A stretch of DNA of 27,776 bases from Paulinella micropora (lineage: Eukaryota > Cercozoa > Imbricatea > Euglyphida): contig BJOX01000191.1 of NCBI GenBank assembly GCA_009731375.1, positions 492,969 through 520,744 of the forward strand, in the 5' to 3' direction. The notes beneath the pieces are model-generated. The model was given only the letters and a program-made list of their open reading frames with translations, made no database searches and was not told where the DNA came from. The position numbers and the translations under genes were made by a program. Position 1 is the first letter of the stretch, and the number at the start of each line of letters is the position of its first letter. This document shows positions 15,314 through 23,133 of the stretch, piece by piece.

Positions 15314-15687
15314 ATGAGTGAATTAACAATTCTACAACAAGCAGACAAGGAGATGAAAGAAATATATAATTCTCATTTTCCAGAAACGAATGCTGATGAC
15401 TTATCTATTAAATATTTACAAAACAAGAAATGAATTATAGATATATTAAAGCGTATAAATTCTAGAAAGAACAAGCGGATATTATCAAAAACAAATCAAA
15501 AAAAGATATGAAAGACTTTTATAAATTGAAAATATGTTCTGACGTTATTGTACAATTAAATAAAAGAACTCCATTTAAAAAATTTATGAAATTAAATTCT
15601 GAATACTGGAAATTTCGCGAAAAATATACTATTATAGATGTTGAAGAAATCTCTGGTGGACTTCTGTTAAGTGAAGCACCAAAATAA
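15314..15687 (+). pseudogene. Small viral gene with nonsense codon and frame change
   Basis: The gene starts MSELTILQQADKEMKEIYNS directly after the promoter block. An in-frame TGA occurs at 15,431-15,433 after QNKK, the frame stays readable for about 20 codons (IIDILKRINS), and near 15,460-15,475 it changes. The new frame reads KDMKDFYKLKICSDVIVQLN and ends LLLSEAPK at 15,687. The overall length of about 124 codons and coherent helical text suggest one former protein. No family is recognised. Confidence 0.5.
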
Positions 15688-15705
15688 ATAATTAGTTTCT
15701 ATTTA

Positions 15706-15754
15706 AAATGTAAAACTATTTGAAGAAATAAATATTATTACTTATAATATTGAT
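15706..15754 (+). promoter_or_regulatory. Duplicated AT-rich promoter block, copy 2
   Basis: Second copy of the block at 15,266-15,313, ending four bases before the ATG at 15,755. About five substitutions separate the copies over 45 bp. A weaker third relative (AAATGTAAAATAATTT, about 15,958) lies before the relic at 16,069. Confidence 0.55.
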
Positions 15755-15934
15755 ATGGGAAGACACAAGAAGTATCTCACACCAGATGACAAACGAAAAG
15801 CTAACAATGAAAAAGCAACTGCTTATTATTATAAGCACCGCGAAGAAGTAAACACAAGAAGAAAAGAAAAACTGAAAGAACGAAACAGGAAACTTAAAGA
15901 GTATGAAGAAATGAAAGCAAGAGAGAAATCCTAA
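15755..15934 (+). CDS. Tiny basic helical protein, MGRH paralogue 2
   Basis: The 59-residue intact ORF starts MGRHKKYLTPDDKRKANNEK, followed by a Tyr triplet and KHREEVNTRRKEKL, and ends in a charged helix KEYEEMKAREKS. The region ANNEKATAYYYKHREEVNTR resembles the basic segment of small helical DNA-binding proteins. It is the only small gene in this decayed zone with no frame break, and it carries the conserved promoter block. It resembles the minus-strand ORF at 13,907-14,059. A role in transcription control is inference only. Confidence 0.55.
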   Translation: MGRHKKYLTPDDKRKANNEKATAYYYKHREEVNTRRKEKLKERNRKLKEYEEMKAREKS

Positions 15935-16068
15935 ATGTTAAAAATACTTTTTCCATAAATGTAAAATAATTTCTATTTAAAAGTAAGATTTTTTATCTAT
16001 ATAATATCAGTAAAAAATATTTAAATTATTTTATTATTTTTATATCCACACTAATATAAAAGTAAAAT

Positions 16069-16724
16069 ATGCCACCACCTTTACCATCGACAGAAAGACC
16101 GAGTGAAAAATGTGAGGAAACTATTGAAGACTAGGGCGCATTTGCGGGAAACTAAGACGCAGGAAGCGAAGAAGCGAGAGGTAAAACTTGTTGAACTAAG
16201 ACCAATAAAAAATAGATATATAAATTGCTTTACGTACCCTTCTAAAAATCTTGATATTAACTTTTATGATATGGATGCAATCGAACTAACACTTATGAGA
16301 GCAGTCAGGGATGTTAGAATTAGAAATATTACAAACGATGCAAGTATTCGCGTTAAGTTTGCTTATATAACGGATGATGATGATAGTAAGTTTTATAAAT
16401 AGAAAACTTTCAATGCAGTTAAGTTAAAAGACATTGATGATCTGTTTCGTGATATATATCTATATAACGAACAAAATCTTGAATCAAGTGCTCGCAGATA
16501 TGAACAAATTATTTAATATATAAATATTCAAATTATCCAAGAAGACGCAGGCGGTTGTAATTCTTCAGGTAAGGACTTGAAAAATAAAACAGACGAAGGA
16601 ATTCATGTTAATCCAAGGAGCAAGGATAATAATTGTTTCTTCTATGTTGTTAAGGATATATTAAATCTACCTTTGAAAGGAAAATCAAACCTCGATAAAA
16701 AAGTATGTAATGATATTAAACGAC
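16069..16724 (+). pseudogene. Decayed N-terminal part of a second viral replication gene
   Basis: A start MPPPLPSTERP at 16,069 is followed by a frame change near 16,100. One frame then runs to the junction with the host gene, broken by TAG (16,400-16,402) and TAA (16,514-16,516). It contains LVELRPIKNRYINCFTYPSK, NAVKLKDIDDLF, LYNEQNLESSARRYEQII and VNPRSKDNNCFFYVVKDIL. The last block sits where pPolB of Mavericks has its 'DN-C' motif (compare DDNICLGRAIVV in the polymerase at 12,489-13,754). I therefore read it as the N-terminal region of another polymerase-like gene, truncated at about 16,725. This identity is an inference. Confidence 0.45.
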
Positions 16725-17520
16725 TTTTTTGCAACTGCCCGGGTAGGGAGTGCGAGGACGATGCCTGCAATCTTTTCATTTGTGCGGATTGCAATAAGAT
16801 TCCGCGATCCTATGTGAACGACAGCAAGTGCCACTGTACGGGTACAGATTGCGAGGACGATGCCTGCAATAATTTCACCTGCAACGACTGCAAAAAGATC
16901 TGGCGGTCCAATGTGGCAACTGCGATGGTTGGGAGTGCGAGGACGAGGCCTGATATACTTTCACTTGCAACGACTGCAAAAAGATTTCGCGCTCTCGTGT
17001 GAAAAGCAGCGAATGCGACTGCAAGGGTTTTGAGTGTGAGGACGAGGCCTGCAACCCTTTCATGTGTACCTGCAAGTACTGCAAAAAGCTCCCGCGCTCC
17101 CGTTTGAACGACGGTTTTTGCGACTGCAATGGAGGGGGCTGCGAGGATGAGGCCTGCAACACTTTCATCTGTATGAATGGCGATAAGATTCCGAGTTCCT
17201 CTTTGCACGATAGTTTTTGCGACCGCAGGGGCGGACGGTGCGAGGACGAGGCTCTGTGGACGATCGAGAGCAAGAATCAAACAAATAATCCCAGCCAGGT
17301 GGCCATCGCGGCAGTGATAATTGCAATCCTGGCATGCGTGCTAGTCTGCATTTTCGGGTTCACGATGCTGTGCACGGTACGCAAGTTGAACAGTAGGATC
17401 TTGCCCGCGTCAAGTGACAACGAGAACCAGATTCAGAGCACGGAGTTCCAAACCACTGTGAGGCCGGCTGACTTACATGCACAGGCTAGGCAGGAGCCAG
17501 AAGCTCGATTCGATAGTTAG
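16725..17520 (+). pseudogene. Host Cys-rich repeat membrane protein, damaged
   Basis: About six repeats of roughly 38 residues have the pattern CEDEACN-x-F-x-C-x2-C-KIPRS-x-VND-x2-C-x-C. The spacing and the IPxSxxNDxxCDC core recall the LDL-receptor-like calcium-binding modules of glucosidase II beta subunit (PRKCSH); the relation is by pattern only. A transmembrane helix follows (17,296-17,376; VAIAAVIIAILACVLVCIFG), then a cytoplasmic tail ending RFDS. The array is broken by a frame change near 16,910-16,920 and a TGA (16,951-16,953) at a position where the other repeats have Cys. The true 5' end is missing: the frame runs directly into viral DNA. Confidence 0.6.
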
Positions 17521-17798
17521 CAAGTAGTAGAGAAGGAAAAAGAAGCTTGGGTTGAGATGCAGTCGTTACGCTCAGAGATGATGTGTGGAGCAGGAGCCTG
17601 TAATGATCAGCCTCCGCCGGGATGGAGCGCGACTTTCACTCGCAGCAGATTGCACGCTTGTGCGTGCGGAAGGACCGGAAGCTGTGGCTGCAATGAGACT
17701 AAATGTTCTGCTGGCGAGGAACTGCGGACGAGCAGAGGAACAAACGGCAGGAGTGAATAAGACTCTGAGCATTTATACGGAAACAAAAATAGGACGCT
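17521..17798 (+). other. Open frame beyond the membrane-protein stop, and spacer
   Basis: After the TAG at 17,518-17,520 the same frame stays open to 17,760, reading QVVEKEKEAWVEMQSLRSEM, then a Cys-rich segment (CGRTGSCGCNETKC). This could be the original cytoplasmic tail cut by a nonsense codon, or chance. Nothing else is supported here. Confidence 0.3.
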
Positions 17799-17827
17799 TG
17801 TCACTCAAAAGGATGGGTGGGAAGACT
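17799..17827 (+). repeat. 29-bp direct repeat, left copy
   Basis: TGTCACTCAAAAGGATGGGT and the following nine bases recur exactly at 20,424-20,452 and 26,681-26,709. The left and middle copies flank the microsatellite block 17,828-20,423, as a long target-site duplication or a recombination scar would. Confidence 0.6.
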
Positions 17828-17830
17828 ACA

Positions 17831-18096
17831 CATACGTGTGTACATACGTACATACATACCCTCTTTTATTTCGCAATTGCGTGTCAGGTTATTAGCCACG
17901 CAACGAAACGGGAAAGCACGCGATGGCTTCTCCGCCTAGATACATAGATACGTACATACATACAAACATACATACATACATAAACACACACACACATACA
18001 CGTACGTAAGCCAAGCAACGAAACGGTAAACCTCGCGAAGGCTTCTCCGCCTATACATACATACATAGATACATACATAGATACACGCACACACAG

Positions 18097-18129
<33 letters not shown>

Positions 18130-18711
18130 CACGCGATGGCTTCTCCGCCTTTACATACATACATAGATACATACATACATACATACATACATGCATGCAT
18201 GCATGCGTACATACACATATATACATACATACATACATACATATACATACATACATACATACATACATACGTGAATACACAAACACACACACACACACAC
18301 ACACACATACATCTAAACCTACCCTGCCGCCGCGGCAATAACGAATTGCGCACACACACATACACGCATACACACACACATACACACACATACACACATA
18401 CACACACACACACACATTACACACCGTCACGGTGCCCACTACTCCAAGGCTTCGAAAGCCATCGACACACATACACACATAGACACACACATACACACAC
18501 ACACACACACACACTTACACACATACACACATTACACACCGTGACGGTGCCGACTACGCCAAGGCTTTGAAAGCCATCGACACACATACACACATAGACA
18601 CATACACCACACACTTACACACACTTACACACACACTTACACACATACACACACATACACACATTGCACACTCCAAGGCTTCGAAAGCCATCGACACACA
18701 TACACGCATAG

Positions 18712-18742
<31 letters not shown>

Positions 18743-18985
18743 TACACACACATACACACATTACACACTCCAAGGCTTCGAAAGCCATCGACACACATAC
18801 ACACATAGATGCATACACACACACACACACACACACACATACACACACACACCACACACACCACACACATACACGCACACTTACACACATACACACATTA
18901 CACACCGTGACGGTGCCGACTACGCCAAGGCTTCGGTAGCCCTCGTGAGCAACGGCCTCCCACACCCACAAGCCCTGCAACTATA
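17831..18985. repeat. ACAT/CACATA microsatellite with embedded minisatellite units
   Basis: Long (ACAT)n and (CA)n tracts are interrupted by two sets of unique-looking cores. The first is a GC-rich core ending GATGGCTTCTCCGCC or GAAGGCTTCTCCGCC, three times (about 17,895-18,150). The second is CACCGTSACGGTG followed by CCAAGGCTT and GAAAGCCATCGACACA, four to five times (about 18,419-18,945). The second core contains two palindromes. All ORFs here are repeats of Thr-His-Ile-Tyr or Cys-Val text and are not genes. Confidence 0.75.
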
Positions 18986-19490
18986 TATATATGCGTGTGT
19001 GTATTTAGGCACGCATGTGTGTATGTATGTATGTATGTATGTATGTATGTATGTATGTATGTATCGCTGCAATTCTTGGAAAGCCATCGGGAGCCACGGG
19101 CTCCCACACCCACGTATGTGTGTATGTGTGTATAAATGTATGTATGTATGTGTGTATGTATGTGTGTAGTATGTATGTCAATCTGTCAGTGCCTGTCTGT
19201 CTGTCTGTATGTCTGTCTGTATGTCTGTCTGTATGTCTGTCTGTATGTCTGCCTGTATGTATGTGCATGCATGCGTGCATGTATGTATGTATGTATGTAT
19301 GTATGTATGTATGTATGTATAAATGTATGTATGTATTTACCCCGCGCTCTTTGTGCCATATCAGCCTGAAATCGAGGGCCTGTGTATGTATGTATGTATG
19401 TATGTATGTATCATGTATTCATGTATGTATGTATGCATGCATGCATGTATGTATGTATGTATGTACCGGGGTTTGTATAATAGATTGAAA
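18986..19490. repeat. ATGT/TGTC microsatellite in opposite polarity
   Basis: From the short ATATATATAT at 18,982-18,991 the repeat polarity inverts: (GTAT)n, then (TGTC)n with TGTA (19,190-19,260), then (GTAT)n again. A GGGAGCC-ACG-GGCTCCC hairpin lies at about 19,090-19,106. Together with the preceding block it could fold back over more than a kilobase. Confidence 0.7.
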
Positions 19491-19503
19491 GAAAGATTCG
19501 AAT

Positions 19504-19505
19504 CA

Positions 19506-19587
<82 letters not shown>

Positions 19588-19605
19588 GGATAGATGGATG
19601 GATGC

Positions 19606-19650
<45 letters not shown>
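19504..19650. repeat. GATA microsatellite
   Basis: A near-perfect (GATA)n tract with a few GATG variants. It directly precedes the direct repeat at 19,651; a second GATA tract (20,348-20,415) directly follows the other direct repeat. Confidence 0.85.
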
Positions 19651-19651
<1 letters not shown>

Positions 19652-20346
19652 GAGATATCGACTAATGTCAGAAAAAAGGAGCTTCTGATTTCGTCAACCA
19701 AGGAAGTCTGTGGGTAAAGTATTAACCCGATGCCCAGCTAAGCCGTGATGTTTGCACGGAAGGGACTGATACAGGCGATACCAAAGCTCCCTAGTACCAG
19801 GCGGGGCCAGGGCTCGTTCCTCAAGCGCCCCTTGCAGAAAGAGCTCCCACCTCCATTACAGAGGACCCAGTAAGCAGATGGAGTTTCGAGACTGTTCGAC
19901 AGTCTAGTATAAACCGACAGAGCACTGTGGGTTTTATTCCGGGCTCAACAAGCGAGAAAGGGCACCCTGAGGGAACAGGATTGTGCTTCCCGTCGCTATT
20001 TCGGCATGTGACTTATAGGCGTATGGCTAGGCACACATAAGGCACCCCACCACGGGCCCAGCACACCCACACCATCCCCTAATTCTCTGTCTGTCGACAG
20101 ATGGCACCCATTTCAAAAAACCAAGCCCAAGGGAGGGTCAGTGACACCTCAAGTGGCCTTGGTTCACTCCGTGGAGTAAGTGATGAGATCAACTGATGAA
20201 ATATCGACTAATATCAGAAAAAAGGAGCTTCTGATTCGTCAACCAGGAAGTCTGTGGGTAAAGTACTTACCCGATGCCCAGCTAAGCAGTGATGTTTGCA
20301 CGGAAGGGACTGATACAGGCAATACCAAATCTCCCTAGTACCAGGC
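19651..20346. mobile_element. Direct-repeat-flanked element, possibly a small LTR-like or compound insertion
   Basis: Two near-identical direct repeats of about 150 bp (19,651-19,802 and 20,197-20,346) flank 394 bp of unique sequence with no coding potential. The whole is bordered by GATA tracts. The size resembles terminal-repeat retrotransposons in miniature, but the ends are not TG...CA, no primer-binding site was recognised, and target duplications cannot be told apart from the GATA repeats. A tandem duplication is an equally good reading. The second copy at 26,254-26,591 preserves part of the internal region and the right repeat. Confidence 0.45.
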
Positions 20347-20349
20347 TAG

Positions 20350-20419
<70 letters not shown>

Positions 20420-20423
20420 TATA

Positions 20424-20452
20424 TGTCACTCAAAAGGATGGGTGGGAAGACT
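20424..20452 (+). repeat. 29-bp direct repeat, right copy
   Basis: Identical to 17,799-17,827 (TGTCACTCAAAAGG...). Sequence after it (GAGAATGAAAAAGATG) is non-repetitive and would have adjoined the left copy before the microsatellite block arose. Confidence 0.6.
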
Positions 20453-20881
20453 GAGAATGAAAAAGATGTTAAACGAGAGAAAATGAAATCCTATTGTGGT
20501 AAAAGAGATTGTTAAGGAAATATTGTTAACATCGTTCAAGTGGAAAAAAGAAATTAGTTTTCAAATTTTGTGGAATTTTCCTGTTTTGTGTCACTTTTCA
20601 GATTTTGTGAGAAAATTCAAACTCAAGTTTTTCAAAGTAACGGTAACATTTCGCAAAATTTGACTTCCTTGCATTTTGCGGCCGCATGTAGCTGTTAATT
20701 CGAAAACTTGATTCAAAAATTTTAATACAAAACTTCATCTGAAAATCATCAAAAAAAAAACTATTAATACAAGTCACAAAATCTAAAATTCTTTTCTTTT
20801 TGAGGCTCACTTGAACGTCGTTAACAATATGTGCGTTTTCGTTTGCTCTTGCTCTTGCTCTTGCTCACGCTTGTGCAGGAC
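20453..20881. other. Non-coding AT-rich host spacer
   Basis: I see no supported gene in this 430-bp stretch. It contains a (TTGCTC)n-like run at about 20,843-20,868, shortly before the end of the minus-strand host gene fragment. The 70-codon minus frame here (20,598-20,810) is present in the second copy only because the copies are nearly identical. Confidence 0.4.
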
Positions 20882-21407
20882 TCAGGTTCCTTGCTCAAAC
20901 AAGTCTGACAGCAATGACATCAGTGTATTCAGTGAGTCAGCGTCGTAGTAGTTTGAGGTCAGAGGGTCGGACATGATGTTACCGGCTATGATCATCAGGA
21001 TCTTCCGTGCCGTATCATGACTAGACTGACTCACTGCCCCTCCCGGCGTGTTGTTTCCAAGTATATATAACTCAGCCCGGGCCGACACTTGAAGATGCAT
21101 CGGATGCGTGGCTCTGATGATTAGCATCTCAATCTAAGCTTTGCCCTGACTTCGGCGGTCACGAGTCACTGTGCCTTCTTATGTACGTGAAGTTCACTGC
21201 TTGTCCCCGATGATCATGTTCACGTACTGTGAAGATTTCTGGTCTGGCAGAGCCGAGACTAGGATGTAATAGATGTAGTTAGTCACCCGGGGCGTTTTGG
21301 CCGCCCGCAGGGCATGTGCACCTGAAGCAGTAGGGGGAGGGGGGGGGGGGGGGGGNNNNNNNNNNNNNNNNNNNNNNNNNNNNNNNNNNNNNNNNNNNNN
21401 NNNNNNN

Positions 21408-21456
<49 letters not shown>

Positions 21457-21541
21457 CTACGCCAACCACCGCGTCAAATCTTTCAGCATCTGCAGGCAAA
21501 CGGTGCCTGTATGCAAGAGTTTCAAATCTGGCGTACTCCAT
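20882..21541 (-). CDS. Host gene fragment, two exons with a probable 84-bp intron
   Basis: Two minus-strand frames read as one host protein. Exon A (21,541 to 21,198) contains EYARFETLAYRHRLPADAER, a poly-Pro tract interrupted by a gap, and YYILVSALPDQKSSQYVNMI. Exon B (21,113 to 20,882) contains ARAELYILGNNTPGGAVSQS and SDPLTSNYYDADSLNTLMSL. Between them 21,114-21,197 begins GTGAAC, ends ATCATCAG with CTAAT just before it, and is 84 bp long; removing it keeps the frame. The text is of an extracellular, repeat-rich type, but no family is recognised. The start and upstream exons are not resolved, and the poly-Pro part may be an expanded G-tract rather than coding. Confidence 0.45.
21334..21453. 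repeat. Long poly-G tract with a gap
   Basis: Runs of G on both sides of a 52-N gap (21,356-21,407). In the minus strand they would encode poly-Pro inside exon A of the host gene. In the second copy this region is lost in a 10-N gap (27,251-27,260). Confidence 0.8.
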
Positions 21542-21584
21542 GTCTTCCAGTCTTTCCCCCCGTTATTGGAGGAGACTTATACGT

Positions 21585-21848
21585 AGTGCTGATCACTAAT
21601 CATAGTGACGATCACTATTTAAAAAAACGCAGTAACCATCACTACCCATTTAGTGCGCATCACTTACTATGTCATGTAATACTGAAATGACTATACGTTT
21701 AGTGATGTGCACTAACAACTGAGTGATGATCACTAGCAACGAATAAGTAGTGATGGTCACTGGCCAAAGTGACTATCACTATCTACAAGTATCTAGTGAT
21801 GAACACTACAAATTAAGTGCACATCACGACATACTAAGTGATGAGAGA
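21585..21848. repeat. Array of eleven 13-bp dyads, AGTGATNATCACT-like
   Basis: Imperfect palindromes start at 21,585, 21,604, 21,631, 21,652, 21,701, 21,722, 21,749, 21,768, 21,795, 21,816 and (half-site) 21,836. Examples are AGTGATGATCACT, AGTGACGATCACT, AGTGATGGTCACT and AGTGATGTGCACT. Spacings run 19, 27, 21, 49, 21, 27, 19, then 27, 21, 20. The first seven are mirror-symmetric about 21,680, where GTCAT...ATGAC also pair. The array is repeated at 27,282-27,545. It could be a protein-binding array, a foldback element end or a satellite; function is unknown. Confidence 0.65.
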
Positions 21849-21898
21849 GAGAGAGGGAGGGAGGGAGAGAGGGAGGAAGGGAAGGAGGGAGGGAGAGA
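21842..21898. repeat. GA-rich purine tract
   Basis: An uninterrupted purine run of (GAGAGA) and (GGGAGG) directly follows the dyad array, here and in the second copy (27,538-27,597). Such tracts can form triplex DNA. The ORFs through it are low-complexity artefacts. Confidence 0.75.
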
Positions 21899-22036
21899 CC
21901 TTTTTGGGTTTCGTGCAGAGCAAGCGCATCCGCCAGAAGACAGTTGCGTTGACAATATTTGCTGACCAGGGGCCCACTCGTTCATAAAAGAAATTCTGTA
22001 AACGCAAGTAACGTCGCGTGGTATCGTCATGCCTAG

Positions 22037-22105
22037 CCCCCCCTCCCCCCCCCCCCCCCCCCCCCCTTTTTTAAAANNNNNNNNNNGGGGGGGGGGGGGG
22101 GGGGG
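22037..22105. repeat. Poly-C / gap / poly-G tract
   Basis: A run of C and TTTTTTAAAA lead into a 10-N gap (22,077-22,086) followed by a run of G. The first segmental copy ends here, and the second copy ends with the window at the same poly-C. The mirrored arrangement of C and G runs at a gap suggests a misjoined assembly. Confidence 0.7.
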
Positions 22106-22790
22106 CGAATGCTTTACTGAATTGGTGTGCCAGAAATTTCTGGTGACCGGTGCCACTTTTTTCACAAATATCTTTGCTGTGACTTTGAATTCACTGTTTG
22201 CATTCAATGCTATATATTTATTAATAATTGTTTCATAATATGTTGATAAGCATGTTCACATTATAATTTGGCATCATCATAAGTTTTTAAGTATCAAACA
22301 TTGATGTAGCGAATATAGTTTTATGAAAGTATGTTTGTATGTATTTGTATCATTGTATGCATGTATGCGTAGCGAATATAGCAAGCAAACAAAAACTCTG
22401 TACAAACATCATGGCATGTGAAATACAAGGAGCGAAAAAGACTGAAGTCCTAAACTCCAGATATGGACCGACTCACTATTCTAATTAAAAAAAATCATGA
22501 AACAAACAAACAAACAAAACCACACGGTTCGACACAAAAGAAAACAACACAAAGCCAACACAAGGAAACGAACAGACAAGTCATCATCTAAGAGCTTCAA
22601 TCTCCAGGGTCAGGTCTTCAGCCCAGGTGGGAAACTGCGCCGCAGGGCGCGCGTGGGTGTTACTGCTCAGCACGCACAATGTGCCGTCTGTGTCAGGCAA
22701 GTGCCAAAAAGCCCCGTCCGGGCCGCCGCTTCCCCTGTCGTTCCAAATCTGCCCACCTGCCACCCGGGCCAGGAAAAAGAATCAGCAAAT
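22106..22790. other. Host spacer without supported genes
   Basis: Mostly AT-rich to 22,500, then a more GC-rich part around 22,600-22,770. A 119-codon plus frame (22,497-22,856) is open but has no recognisable text and crosses repeat sequence, so I do not call it. Nothing else is supported. Confidence 0.35.
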
Positions 22791-23080
22791 TTTGACCGTG
22801 ATTTCCGTGAAGTTTTGGCAAAAATAAAATGCCCTTGGTCGTTGCAGACCTGCTAGCACCTGCTGCCAGTAAAACGAGGAGTAAAAATTCTTGGTACCGG
22901 CAAACATTTGACCGCACTTTGCGTGAATCTTTTGCGAAAGTAAAGTGAGATTCTCATGATCTCTTTCCTGAGCTGCCCCCGCTTGTCGCCAGGAGAAAGA
23001 GGGGTGACCATTCATAGAACCAGCCGCAACAAACTCGTGACTGTATTTTGCGTGAAGATTTGGAGGGAAAAAAGTTGCGA
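22791..23080. repeat. Diverged tandem repeat, period about 115-128 bp
   Basis: Three related segments begin near 22,793, 22,908 and 23,035. They share the pattern TGACCGT-ATTT-CGTGAA-TTTTGG/C-AAA (for example TTTCCGTGAAGTTTTGGC, TTTGCGTGAATCTTTTGC, TTTTGCGTGAAGATTTGG). Separating sequence is not conserved. It looks like an old minisatellite or an amplified short motif. Confidence 0.45.
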
Positions 23081-23102
23081 GGTCTCAGGACGTTACAGGT
23101 AA

Positions 23103-23104
<2 letters not shown>

Positions 23105-23133
<29 letters not shown>

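Noticed and set aside
8283-16953. Alternative genetic code to explain in-frame stops
   Set aside because: TAA, TAG and TGA all occur as interruptions, while all three also end intact genes, and several breaks are frame changes rather than stops.
16577-17002. One genuine host gene starting at 16,577
   Set aside because: The first 50 residues continue an upstream viral-type frame and have viral AT composition; the Cys-rich part begins only near 16,730.
18419-18945. CRISPR-like regular repeats and spacers
   Set aside because: The 'spacers' are themselves CA/ACAT microsatellite, the repeats vary, and the context is eukaryotic with no cas genes.
17884-19701. Dozens of ORFs of Met-Tyr-Val-Cys or Thr-His-Ile-Tyr text on both strands
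   Set aside because: They are translations of ACAT, CACA and GATA microsatellites, open in several frames at once, with no coding signal.
20598-20810. 70-codon minus ORF also present at 26,855-27,067
   Set aside because: It is shared only because the two segments are near-identical; the text is AT-rich and of low protein quality, and no codon-level pattern of change is visible.
22497-22856. 119-codon plus ORF
   Set aside because: It begins in an A/C-rich low-complexity run, crosses the CGTGAA repeat region and shows no domain-like text.
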